Position numbers and translations under genes: made by a program
Part shown: positions 43,424 through 55,076 of the stretch, in pieces
Position numbering within the stretch: position 1 is the stretch's first letter
Layout of the letters: each line of letters begins with the position of its first letter
DNA from: Diplolepis rosae
Taxonomy: Eukaryota; Arthropoda; Insecta; Hymenoptera; Diplolepididae
NCBI GenBank assembly: GCA_030998225.1
Contig: JAPYXD010000696.1
Location: forward strand, 2,294,001-2,358,000
Length of the DNA: 64,000 bases
Direction: 5' to 3'
The notes under the pieces: model-generated
The model's database searches: none
What the model saw: only the letters and a program-made list of their open reading frames with translations
Told to the model about the DNA's origin: nothing

Positions 43424-44152
43424 TTAAATAATACTATGGTAAATTTGATTAATATTCATAATTTCAGTCTTTAAATTTATGGAAATATTAAAATTTTTAT
43501 TGATATAAATTGATTCAATAATTTTTCTTTTATATTTATTGTATTCTCTAGCTAAAATTTTAACATTATTAAAGTCAAAGAAATGATTATAATCCCAAGA
43601 ATGTCGAGATAAGCCTGTATTCAAATTTTCAAGTCTACAATCTCTCTTATGCTCATAAATTCTATTTTTTAATCTCCTGCCAGTTTCACCAATATAGACT
43701 TTATCACATCCAGTGCATTTTATAAGGTAAACTACATTGGATAGATTTTCAATTTTATCACAATCTTTATTGTTTTTTAACAATTTTCCCAAAGTGTGGT
43801 TATTATTGAAATAGACATTGATATGGAATTTCTTTAACCCTCTCCTAAGTCTTTCAGAAAGACCTTGGATGTAAGGTAAAGTAACTTTAATTTCATTTTT
43901 TTTGTATTTTTCTAACCATTTCAATTTCTTTTTATCTTTAGTTGAAGTATTATATATTTCATGAACACGTTCCTTAATGACACTCTCTATCAACATCAGT
44001 GGATAACTATTCAATTGTAAAATAACTTTGATTTCATCTAAATTTTCTTTTCTATATTTGATGTCGCTTAATTTAATACATCTATCAACTAAACCTTTAA
44101 TTAACCCAACATTCTGACTAAATAAATGATGAGAAATTTCTGCTAGCAGCAC
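43424..44152 (-). pseudogene. Penelope-like element, C-terminal RT-linker and GIY-YIG endonuclease
   Basis: A 242-residue minus-strand frame. Residues 141-144 (VYLI) and 152-155 (VYIG) are the GIY-YIG strands, preceded by the linker Cys pair C146/C149; R160, H168 and E213 (IIES) fit the catalytic pattern. This GIY-YIG with a CxxC insertion is specific to Penelope-like retroelements. Residues 1-135 are the region after the reverse transcriptase. The polymerase is missing (5' truncation at about 44152). Within the remaining part there are no stops. Confidence 0.85.
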
Positions 44153-44546
44153 AAAATTGGGCGCACTTGAGAGTACCTAGCACAACTGTCAGTTTTATGT
44201 TACGGCAAAGTTGCGGTTCTAGCAAAAAAAAAGTTCTTCAAAATGTACTGCCATATTTTTGATTTTTCAAAAAATCGTTTGCCGCACAAATCAGCACAAC
44301 TTTTATTCTCTGAAAATATTATGTTTGCGGTTCTAACTTCCGGGACATTAAAAATACAGTATTCTATTTTTGTTCCATGCGTTTTTAAGATTTTTTGTAT
44401 CAGTTCTCATAAATTTTGTCAATAAAAATATTGAACATGTAAAATAGTTAATTAAGTTAACTTCTTAATTTTTTGTATCTTGATAAATAAAAAAAAGATT
44501 ACTGCACAGTGCTTACAGATCGTGGATGAAAATTACCTCCTCCACT
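44153..44546. other. Non-coding spacer
   Basis: No recognised feature; the sequence begins just beyond the truncated Penelope-like end. Confidence 0.25.
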
Positions 44547-44735
44547 TTAACTATATTATAAAATTTTCCAAAATTATTCGGACATAATTTGGAAAATTTT
44601 TGTAATTATATTACTTTTCTAAGTTGTTCTTTAACTATATTATAAAATTTTCCAAAATTATTCTTGTTCAATAATATGGTAAAGAACAACTTAGAAAAGT
44701 AATATAATTACAAAAATTTTCCAAATTATGTCCGA
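44547..44735. repeat. Interleaved direct and inverted repeats
   Basis: A 33-bp direct repeat on ctttaactatattataaaat occurs at 44546 and 44629. A ~58-bp inverted repeat, tcggacataatttggaaaat onward (44578-44636), returns inverted at 44676-44735. The left inverted arm lies between the two direct copies. Confidence 0.8.
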
Positions 44736-44894
44736 CGAATTATTATTTTTTTTGATAAAATTGTAAAATGGAGGGGATAAATTTGATCTACGATATAAGA
44801 ACACTGTTACAGCAGTCGTTTTACCTAAATTGAATTAAAGAAAATTATTTGTTTTACTTTTACATTGAATGAAGTACCTGAATTATTATTTAAA

Positions 44895-44993
44895 ATTTAA
44901 AAAAATCTTTAATATCGATATTATATCGATATATCGGGAACTTTCGCCGATATATCGGAAATATCGATATTTTCCTTTCGATATTGCATCACT
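44895..44993. repeat. hAT-like right terminus rich in atcgat
   Basis: Repeated tatcgat motifs lead to atattgcatcacta, which resembles the inverse of the end at 21207. No matching left end is nearby. Confidence 0.35.
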
Positions 44994-44995
44994 AC

Positions 44996-46188
44996 TTCGT
45001 GCAACTACCTCAAGAAAGTCTGTAACAATGTTGTGAGCAAATTTATGAAAATAACATTTCATTGAAAATAAATACTGCTACAAATGAGCCGAATTAATTA
45101 CATTTGAATAACGTTACATTTTATATCTGTTTTTTCAATTTTTATATAGTATGTCAAAGCGATTCGTGTCACATGCAGTTTCTGTTAAAGAACGCTCATA
45201 GAAACCTATTAGATCAAATTGGAGAAGTTGCACAAAAATATTTTCATGATTTTCTTCTACTTAAGAAGGTTTGAGTTGTTATCTTCATTTCATTGGGGAA
45301 AAACTGTAAAATTAAAAAAATGTCATTTTTAATAACAAATACTCTATGTCAAAGTTCACTTTTTAAAAATGATCAGATTTCAAGGCATGATGGCTCATTT
45401 TCTTATTCAGACGTATTTAGAAAACTCCATTGTCTTTGATTTGTTAATTAATCTCTTATTTTCTTACTGCTAATAAAAAATTTTGAAAAATCAAATAAAT
45501 TGTATAAAAAAAATAGCTTTTACTAAAAAAAGACATTTTATATATTTAAAAATTTCCCCCCGATAAATCGAACGTTCTTCTCTAATATTGTGTATTGAAC
45601 AACAGCATTAATATTTTTAAGGTGGTAATTAATTGAGTGTTTCAAGGGCTTCCTATCAAAGGTCGAACCTCCTTAAGTTTTTCTTAGATCCGGTTAAAAA
45701 TAATTTGCATGTGCAAATATTACATAAGATTATTATTATTAAAAAGGACAGTAATATGATATTTAATTTATAATCTCATATTTTCTAATAAACTGCATGG
45801 ATGTGTTTAATTCTTAAACCATAAATCGCGATAAATTATGTTCTAAAATAAGATTAGAATAATTTTTAATTATTTTTTTATGTTAAGTAGCTTCTTCACA
45901 CAATTTAATATATTTACTAATTGAATATTAATTTTTTGTTGTACTACATATTTAAAATGTTGCACGTAATAAAAATGACGCGTCGTTCATATGTGCAAGC
46001 GATCAGAATTGTCGATAATATCGGTTGCAACATTACCATATTGGCTTTTCTGAATTTGCCCGACTAATGTCACTCCTGGATACTTTCATCTCAAGATAAC
46101 ATCTTTGCCTGGATGCTTTCTTTCCTAGATATTTCATCGACTGGCAATTGTTTCTTCGGACAATTTGCCCACAGCCTCCAACTTGACC
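44996..46188. other. AT-rich region without recognised features
   Basis: No coding frames, repeats or RNA genes could be supported here. Confidence 0.3.
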
Positions 46189-48387
46189 CCGTTAGTGTCC
46201 TAAGTAGAATTCCTGAGTTAGTTTGCCGAATGGTCACACGCGACGCTAACTGTAACATTACTCCCTGGAAATTCACAGTAACATACCAAGAATTTTATAT
46301 AAAAATTTTTTAAAATATATTATTCAATGCCATAAACAAATAAGAGAGATCAGACTTTAAATATTAATATTATTTGAGAATTTTAAATCAAATTTTGCCC
46401 TTTTTATTCATATTAATCTCGTGAAAAAACTATTTTGAAACATTCAGCTGATATTAATATTTAAATATTAATATCTCTTCTATTCCTTTATGGCCCCTAG
46501 CGAACTTGCTGAACGGTAGCTTTACGATGTACCGTAAAGCTATCGTAAAGTAGCATTATAACTCATGAATGAGACAAAATAAACATTCAAAATGTTTTCA
46601 TCCTTATTCTACGTTGAAAATAACGTTAACTGGTAATTGAAATATGCAATAATTTTATTTATTTACGCTAAAAATTTAAAAAAACATAATACCTGTCATT
46701 GAAGGCAGTGCAGTGGTTCACCTTTTGTGGAACTTCTCCGTTAAAGTTGACCATTGGTTGGAGTGAGACACAACTATACTTTCATCTCACTCTAACAAAT
46801 ATTCATTCCTGGCGGTGTAGACATTGAAGGTTATGAACCACTGTACTGCCTTGAATGACAGGTATTATGTTTTCTTCAATTTTTAGCGTAAGTAAATAAA
46901 ATTATTGCATATTTCAATTACCAGTTAACGTTATTTTTAACGTAGAATAAGGATAAAAACATTTTGAATGTTTATTTTGTCTCATTCATGAGTTATAATG
47001 CTACTTTACGATAGCTTCACGATAGCTTTACGGTACAGCATAAAGCTACCGTTCAGCCAGTTCGCTAGGGGCATTGAGTAATAACTTTTTTTTTAAATTT
47101 TTATATTTACTTTTCTACGTATCACTGAATTTGCATTATTTTCTTGAGGTAGAATTAAGTTGAAAAATGAAAAAAAAATGAAAATTTCTGAACAAGAAAC
47201 GATGTTGATGAGAGTTGTAGTTAGTTGGAAATCATTATGAATAATTAAAGAAAAGAAAATTTAAAATAAGGTGAATATTAATTTATATTTTTAAAATACT
47301 TAATTAACATTAATAAATACAGTATAATAAGAACAATTAAAATTTATTTTCATTTTGAAAACCAAAAGTAGTCTACCTACGTCCGTTTTCATCCACTCTA
47401 ACATTCACGAAATGTGAAAGTTGAAATTTAGGGATAAAAAAAGTTGTAAAAATTCAAAGTATTCTGGTTCCTAAAAAGCGAATCCTACAAATTGTTAAAA
47501 TTAATAATTGGAAACATAACAGAAAATATGTAACTTAAAGATACATTAAAAGTATTTTTATATTTTTGTTATGAATGATTTCACGAATTTGAATTTTTAC
47601 AACTTTGTTTCCCTAAATTTCAACGTTCACAGCATCCAGGTAAAAATAATTACAGTTTCTTTCATATACATCGGATATTTTCCGTAAATGTACCTTTGTG
47701 ATAGATGATCAAAAATTTTGAAAAGTTCATTGCTTTAGGTGTTATTATAAAATGGTTAAAACTATAAAATTTGGACTTTTTTTTACTTTTTTTTGTCAAT
47801 GCTGCACAAAAACACTTCGTTTTTTGGTGCTGTTTTTACAATTTTTGTGTCCAAAGCACATAAAATGTTGTTTCCAAAACTTCGTGAATGTTAGAGAGGA
47901 TGAAGACGAACGTAGATAGACTACTTTTAGTTTTGAAAATGAAAAAAATTTTTAATTGTTCTTATTATACTGTTTTTATTGATGTTAGTTGAGTATTCTA
48001 AAAATATCATATCAACTTCGTTTCTTGTTCAGAATTTTTCATTTCTTTTTCCATTTTTCAACTTAATTTTACCTCAAAAAAACAATATAAATGCAGTGAT
48101 ATGTAGACAGTTAAATTTAAAAATTTTTAAAAAGTTTTTACTCAATGCTATAAAGGAATAACAGAGATATTAATATTTAAATAATAATCTTTAAAGTCTG
48201 ATCTCTTTTATTTGTTTATTGCATTGAATAATAAAATTTTTTATATTAAATTCTTGGTATGTTACTGTGAACTTTCAGGAAGTGATGGTACAGTTAGCGC
48301 CGTGTGTGACGTATCGGCAAACTAATTTTGGAATTCAACTTAGGACACTAACGGTGCGCCATTTTTTTTCCTAATGCATACGGCTGG
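46189..48387. mobile_element. Giant palindromic element P2, copy 1
   Basis: Left arm ccgttagtgtcctaag (46189) is inverted at 48339-48354, and complementarity continues almost to the centre (near 47420/47870), with an inner pair on gttgaaatttaggga and its inverse near 47620. The right end extends to cggctgg (48387), matching the left end of copy 2. Without the nested FB it is about 1.6 kb of nearly continuous inverted repeat and has no coding capacity. Confidence 0.8.
46495..47070. mobile_element. FB foldback MITE, copy 2 (complete)
   Basis: 576 bp, with inverted ends CCCTAGCGAAC and GTTCGCTAGGG, subterminal aaagctatcgtaaag repeats, and arms of more than 200 bp on gaaaataacgttaactggta. The 2-bp duplication gc (46493-46494, 47071-47072) is confirmed by the empty site in P2 copy 2 near 50108-50118 (catggcattgag). 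Confidence 0.9.
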
Positions 48388-49195
48388 ATTCGAGTGGGGT
48401 TTAATCCTTTCTCTGAGTCCTTTAACCAATCAAGTTGTGTACGTCAGTAAATTTTATATTCTTTAATGGCTGAAATTATAAATAAACAATTTTAACAATA
48501 GGAAACGGTCATGTTGTAGAGAATCCTTTTCCAAAAATTATGAACCGTGATTTATTAAAATCACATCATTTTCAAAAATTTGGATCGAAGCGATAAGAAA
48601 ATAAGTTTGGGCAAAAATAAAATTTATTAATAAAATGATTTGTTTGTGTTTCAAATTTTTTTCGTGAAAAACAATCTTTTCTCTTTCAAATTAACCCTTC
48701 CCAGTAAAAAAGAAACTATTGAATATGCATTGCTGTAAATAAGAAATTTTAAGAAACCTAATTCACTTGACGGCTCGCTCTATCGATTTTGCGTATTTGA
48801 ATCGGTCAGCTTGGGAGACTGTTGTGAGTCGGCGATTCATAATTAAATGAAATATTGGTTCTATGTTTTAAATCGGATCGATTAACCCCAAATATTTTGA
48901 ATAAGTCTTCTCCAATTAACAGCGGGAGCGTATGAATCGTTTGAAATCGCTCTGAAACGGAGCGCGTAATAAGTCATAAGTCAATCGGAAAATACCGATT
49001 TATGGAAAATTATTGTGTATTTAATGAATTGGTAACATTGAGGTTGTGTTCGGTGAATAGTAAAAGGCCGTTTATATGTATCTTTATTCAGTATTTCTGA
49101 ATCGGAAGTAGCACAAAATAAGTTTGAATAGGAAAATGCTGATGACTGAAAATTTTCAATGAATTAATTTTTTCTATTAAGTAATCCCTAGCGAA
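48388..49195. other. Spacer between P2 copy 1 and FB copy 3
   Basis: No gene or repeat family is recognised here. Confidence 0.3.
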
Positions 49196-49731
49196 CTGTC
49201 TGAACGCTAGCTTTACGGTGTAGCGTAAAGCTATCTTAAAGCTATCGTAAAGCTATCGTAAAGTAGCATTATAACTCATGAATGGGGCAAAATAAATGGA
49301 TATATGCAATAATTTTATTTATTAACGCTAAAAATTAAAAAACATAATACCTGTCATTGAAGGCAGTGCAGTGGTTCACCTTTTGTGGAACGTCTCCACG
49401 GCTAAAGTTGACCATTAGTTGGAGTGAGACACAATTATACTTTCATCTCACTCTAACAAATAGTCAATCCTGACGGTGAAGACATGGAAAGTGATGAACT
49501 ACTGCACTGCCTTTAATGGCAGGTATTATGTTTTTTTTTATTTTTAGCCTTAATAAATAAAATTATCGCATATGTCCATTACCTTTTAACGTTATTTTTA
49601 ACGTAGAATAAGGATACAAACATTTTGAATATTTATTTTGCCTCATTCATGAGTTATAATGCTACTTTACAATAGCTTTACGATAGATTTACGCTTCAGC
49701 GTAAAGCTAGCGTTCAGCCAGTTCGCTAGGG
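49196..49731. mobile_element. FB foldback MITE, copy 3
   Basis: 536 bp from CCCTAGCGAACTGTC to its inverted end cagttcgctaggg. Same internal layout as copy 2, including cactgcctt and gtgagacacaa. Flanks show no obvious 2-bp duplication. Confidence 0.85.
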
Positions 49732-49866
49732 CAGGCAGCGAAAACTTATAGATTAAGTAAGGAAGTAATCAAAGGACTTTGTAGCTTAAAAAAATTGTAC
49801 GTAAGGTTATTGTGCAACATTTTGGACAAGAAACAAAATAAGGAAATTGCGAATTTTATTGAAAAA

Positions 49867-50376
49867 CCAGCCGTATGCAACAGAAAAGAAAATGGCACCC
49901 CGTTAGAGTCCTAAGTTGAATTCTTAAGTTAGTTTGCCGAACTGTCACACGCGGCACTAACTGTACCATCACTCCCTGAAAATGAACTATAAAATATTAT
50001 TTGAATATTTTAAATCAAATTTTCACCTTTTTTTTCATATCAATTTCGTACAAAAACTATTTTGAAACATTCAGTTGATATTAATATTTAAATATTATTA
50101 TCTATTTTATTCCTTCATGGCATTGAGTAGTAACTTTTTTTAAAAATTTTTATATTTAATTTTCTACGTATCACTGAATTTGTATTATTTTCTTGAGGTA
50201 AAATTAAGTTGAAAAATGGAAAAAAAATGAAAAATTCTGAACAAGAAACGATGTTGATGACAGTTGTAGTTAGTTGGAAATCATTATGAATAATTAAAGA
50301 AAATAGAATTTAAAATAAGGTGAATATTAATTTATATTTTTAAAATACTTAACTAACATTAATAAAAACAGTATAA
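49867..50376. mobile_element. P2, copy 2 (left arm only, cut by the retrovirus)
   Basis: ccagccgtatgca at the left end equals the inverse of copy 1's right end; the arm then follows copy 1, without the FB insertion, to cagtataa. There the endogenous retrovirus LTR begins. The rest would lie beyond the window. Confidence 0.85.
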
Positions 50377-50773
50377 TGTCACGTCCCGCGACGCATTAGA
50401 ATGTACTTTTGGCACGGGCTAGGTCTAGAGAGAAATCTGGGGAAATTACTAAAAGAGATAGAAAACCACCTATTCAAAAGAGAGGTATAAATTATTTGAT
50501 TATTTATTTAATTTAAATATTTGAAATAATTATATTTTTACCTCATTATTTTATTTCCAAATGAAGAGATACAAATTTCATTTCAAATTATATTGTTATT
50601 AAAAATAAGTAAACAAATTAAAAATAAATTTTACTAATCTCATTTTATTTTTCTTCAAAAACAAATTTTATATATAGTTTTTTTTATTGTTATAAACAAT
50701 CGAATAATTTAAATAACAATAAACAATCTAAGACAACGCTCAATACAAAATATTGTAAATTTATAATGACTTA

Positions 50774-51722
50774 ATGTCAAAACCAAATATCCCTTTAGAA
50801 TCTACCCCGAAAGTTATAACACGTAGTCAAGCTAAACAAGATAGTCAGCTTGCAAAAATAGTCGATTTGAACCAAAAGGGTAATTTAAAAATAAATCCAA
50901 TTAGAAATAGAGAATATTCAACTGATAATAAATGCCAAAATATCCCTAATCCAATCCCTATACAGAACAAGAATTAGATAACACTCTTAAGTTAGATGAT
51001 TCAAGTTTAGACAAGACTCTAATTAATAATCAAAATATATCAAGTGAAAATTCAGAAAAAACTAGCGGGTTTCATTCAAGTTTCTGTCCAGATTTAGGCA
51101 TTGTAACAGGATCTAGTAATCAAGATCAAACTCTAACGAACGAATTATCTTATTTTGACGAATTCAATTTGCTAAGCTCAACGGTAATAACAATAGATAA
51201 TAAAACTTTGAATGAAAGATTGGAAATCGCATTGGCACGCGAATCTATAATTAGTAACAATGACAGCGACGAAGACAAAAGCGACACAGAAGTCATAAAT
51301 CAAGATAATCCAGTAATAGTAAATAACGAAGAAATAGCCGTAGTCATACCCAATAGCCAGCAGGTATCCTTACGCGACGCGCTAGAGGTGGTCCCATTGT
51401 TCGACGGAAGCAACCTCCTATTGTCACATTTTATTGAGGGTTGCATGGAGGCAAAGGCAATGCTACCGACACCTGCAGCTCAAGAAAACCTCGCAAGGTT
51501 ATTAAGAGGTAAATTAACTGGAGAAGCTAGAAAATGCATTTTTGGTTCAACTTATGCAACAATAGAAGAATTGATAGAAAAATTGAAAAGAGTAATGCCC
51601 CTGCAAAAAGCGTGTACCAGTTACAGGGAGAATTAGGTAATACATTTATGTGGGAAAGAGAAAATGTACTTTCCTATGCTGCTAGGATAAAAGAAATAAT
51701 TTTCCGAATAACAATTTTTTAA
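50774..51722 (+). pseudogene. Retroviral gag
   Basis: The Met at 50774 opens a basic N-terminus that ends in a stop at 50977; the frame changes twice. From about 51169 an acidic segment precedes VSLRDALEVVPLFDGS, the entry of the errantivirus-type capsid; MEAKAMLP, LRGKLTGEARKCIFGS and IEELIEKLK follow in family order. After a shift near 51610 the end reads YQLQGELGN and YAARIKEI. This is the structural precursor, broken by one stop and two shifts. Confidence 0.75.
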
Positions 51723-52190
51723 GAAATAAAAATTATAATTGTAATAACAATAACAATAATAATTTGCAAAATAGAAATAATAATTATAGAAACAATAAGA
51801 ATAATTTTTTACAACAAAGATACGACAATTATAATAATTTTCTTAGAAATTTTTACAATAATAGATTTTACAAAATTATTTATATTTATTTATATTATAA
51901 ATATATTATTATTTATAAATAAATATTATAATATTATAATATTATATTATAATAATATTATAATATAATAATATTATAAATATTATTATTTATATTATAT
52001 TTTACAAAATAGATTTTTACAGAATAATAAAACTCAACAAAATTTAAATTATACTGAAATAATTTGCAATTACTGTAAAAAACCCGGTAATTTAGTACGA
52101 GACTGCAAGATACGACCAAATAGCCAATCACAAACAGCTCATCAGGAAAACTCCAAAGCTATCCCCAGCACGGGTGCACTGAGGAAAGCA
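51723..52190 (+). pseudogene. gag C-terminus: Asn-rich tract and degenerate zinc knuckle
   Basis: The first part encodes a run rich in Asn; a (TA)-rich expansion at 51870-52010 disrupts it. CNYCKKPGNLVRDC near 52062-52103 is a CCHC knuckle in which the His position is Asn. Such knuckles bind genomic RNA during packaging; the substitution would abolish zinc binding. Confidence 0.65.
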
Positions 52191-52204
52191 TAAATCGAGA
52201 ACCA

Positions 52205-52993
52205 ATGGCATCCACTTCTAACGATCATACAACAACAACAATAAATATTTCAAAGTCCACTTCAATTCCATCAATTATAATATCAACGCAAGGTTTAAAA
52301 AATCCAACACACATGATGATTGACACTGGTGCTGCTCGAAATTTAATTAAACAAAAGGTTCTCAACCCTGAAGTACCAATAAATAGCCAAAACGTATTAA
52401 AACTTACAGAAATTAATGATTTACCACTTTACAGATTAGGACAGGTAAAAATAAACATTTTCGGTTATCCAACGATATTTAACATTATTCCCAATGAAGA
52501 TTATTAGGATCAGAATTTTTTCAAGATAATAGTGGGAATATAAACTATACTTCAAAATGCTTAGAAATTGAGAACCACTGTTACCCTTTTAAATCTACCA
52601 ATAAATTTACTATTCCAGCTCGAACAGTTACAACATTTTATATTAATATAAAAAACACAGAAAAGAGTGAAGGGTATGTACCTCGATTACATATCCAAGA
52701 TGGCGTTTACATAGGAGACGCAGTTGTAAAAAATCGCAAAGGAACAGCTTATTTAAAATTTGCAAACACAAATGAAATACCAATAACATTATCAGTCCCA
52801 ATAGTTAATTAAGAAGATTTTGAAGAAAAAGAATGTTATAAACAAATTAAAAATTTACATAATTTTAAGCAAACAAATAACGAAGATTTATCAAATAAAA
52901 TATCAAATAACTTTTCAAGAACTGACATTTCTCTGATTAACACGTGTAAAATTTATAATGTAACAGAAGAAGACAGAGTGGAATGTATTTAAA
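52205..52993 (+). pseudogene. Retroviral protease region
   Basis: MMIDTGAARNLI near 52312 carries the D-T-G active site of retroviral aspartic proteases. The first frame ends at 52507; a shift gives a continuation through IPARTVTTFYINI and GVYIGDAVVKN, as in errantivirus pol before reverse transcriptase. Two shifts and two stops occur before 53000. Confidence 0.75.
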
Positions 52994-52999
52994 AAATTT

Positions 53000-54564
53000 C
53001 TTCGATTAGACCATTTAAATCAAGATGAATATGAACATGTAGAAAAATTAATTGAAAATAATGCAGACAGATTTAAAATCCCAGGAGAACCACTTGAAGG
53101 TACTAATGTATTACAAAATTCAATCCCTACTGTAGATGACGCTCCAATTTTTTCAAGACAATATAGATTTCCCCCAGTTCACAAGGAAGAAATTACAAGA
53201 CAAGTCAATGAATTATTAAAAAATAAAATAATTAAGCCCTCGAAATCACAACATAACACTCCGGTGTGGATATTTCCTAAAAACACTGATTCTCAAGGAA
53301 AAATAAAATGGAGAATGGTTCTTGATTTTCGTAAATTAAATGCAAAAACAATTAGCGATTTGTATCCTCTACCTAATATAAACGATATACTTGATTCTCT
53401 AGGATCAGCAAAATATTTTTCAGTGTTTGATTTAGCTACCGGTTTTCACCATATAAAAAAATGGATCCAAAAGACTCGCATAAAACCGCGTTTTCTACAT
53501 CTCACGGTCATTACGAATTCGATGAATGCCTTTCGGTTTAAAAACTGCACCAGGCACATTTTAGAGATTAATGGATTCAACATTCACTGGATTAATCGGC
53601 ACGGAACTTTTTGTATATCTTGATGACATAGTTATATATGCAAATACTCTAGAAGAGCACGAAATTAAATTTAACAATTTAGCAGAAAGACTTTGAAAAG
53701 CGAATCTTCATTTATAACCAGACAAATGCGAGTTTTTACGACCCGAAGTAGGATATTTAGGTCATATAATTGATAAAAATGGAGTACGTCCAGATCCAAA
53801 AAAGATAATAGCTGTAAAAAACTTTCCAGTCCCAAAAACACAGAAAAATATTAAACAATTTTTAGGCTTAGCAGGATATTACAGACGATTTATTGATGGA
53901 TTTTCAAAAATTGCAAGTCCTTTAGATCAACTTCTGAAAAAAGATATACCTTTTAATTGGACAGAAAAACAACAAGCAGCATTCGATATTTTAAAAGCAA
54001 AATTATGTGAAGAACTACTTTTACAGCGACCTGCTTTTTCTCAACCTTTTATACTCACAACAGATGCCTCAGGATTTGCAATAGGAGGTATTTTATCACA
54101 AGGTAAAATAGGTAAAGATAAACCAATAGAATATGCATCACGTAGTCTAAGTGAAACTGAGAAAAAATATACATATGAGAAAGAAGCCCTTTCTATAATA
54201 TTTTGTGAAACTCATTTTCGTCCTTATTTGTATGAAAGAAAATTTACTTTTGTAGCCGATCACAAACCTCTAGTTTGGTTTCAAAATTCTAAAGACCCTT
54301 GTTCACGAGTTTCACGTTGGAGATTGAAATTCGCAGAATATGATTTTGATGTAATTTACAAAGCAGGAAAAATGAATGTAAATGCAGACGCTCTCTCAAG
54401 AAACCCTCTTGATAATAACAAAGATGACCAAGACAAAATGTTTTCCAAGAAAACTTTTACAAGAAAAAGACAAGAAAACTCTAAAAATGAGGTAAGACCT
54501 TCAAAACGAAGAAACTTGAATCCAGAAATCGTACCAGACGACGTAGATCGTTTTAGCGAAATTT
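53000..54564 (+). pseudogene. Reverse transcriptase and RNase H
   Basis: WRMVLDFRKLN and FSVFDLATGFHHI (first catalytic Asp, near 53428) lie in one frame; a shift at about 53460 leads on to the MPFGL box and to YLDD near 53616. GYLGHIID and FLGLAGYYRRFIDGFS follow, then RNase H with LTTDASGFAIGG (near 54057), EKEALSII, VADHKPLVW and NADALSRN (near 54383). The polymerase core is complete apart from two shifts and three stops. An FB element interrupts right after. Confidence 0.85.
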
Positions 54565-54780
54565 CCCTAGCGAACTGGCTGAACGGTAGCTTTAAGCTGT
54601 AGCGTAAAGCTATCGTAAAGCTATCATAAAGTTATCTTAAAGTAGCATTATAACTCATGAATGAGGCAAAATAAATATTCAAAATGTTTTTATCCTTATT
54701 CTACGTTGAAAATAACGTTAACTGGTAATTGCAATATACAATAATTTTATTTATTTACGCTAAAAGTTAAAAAAACATAA
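54565..54780. mobile_element. FB foldback MITE, copy 4 (left half)
   Basis: CCCTAGCGAACTGGC to taaaaaaacataa matches the left 216 bp of copy 2. The right half is missing. It lies between RNase H and the following Lys-rich region of pol. Confidence 0.85.
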
Positions 54781-55076
54781 ACAAAAGAGAATACAACAAG
54801 AAAAAGCAAAAAATTTGAATGGGAAGGACACTCAAGAAAAATTAGACGAAAATTTTTCTTCTGAACCTCTTGTGAAAAAACCACGAGGTAGGCCAAGAAA
54901 AAATCTACTTATAAATTTAAAAAATATTCCCTCTCGAACAAAAAGAAAGAGAGGTAGACCAAGAAAACAAATATTTGAAAATGAATTACCAGAAATAAAT
55001 ATGCAAAAGGGAAGCCGAACAAAAGTAGCATCAGATTCCGACTCTAATCCTGATTATTTAGATTATTTGATACAAA
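54781..55076 (+). pseudogene. pol inter-domain region with two AT-hook-like motifs
   Basis: KKPRGRPRKN (near 54877-54906) and KRKRGRPRKQ (near 54937-54969) each contain the R-G-R-P core of an AT-hook, a minor-groove DNA-binding motif. They sit between RNase H and integrase, 26 residues apart in one clean frame. AT-hooks are known in chromatin proteins; finding a pair here suggests binding to AT-rich DNA, perhaps in target choice, which is inference. A solo LTR cuts the frame at 55077. Confidence 0.65.
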
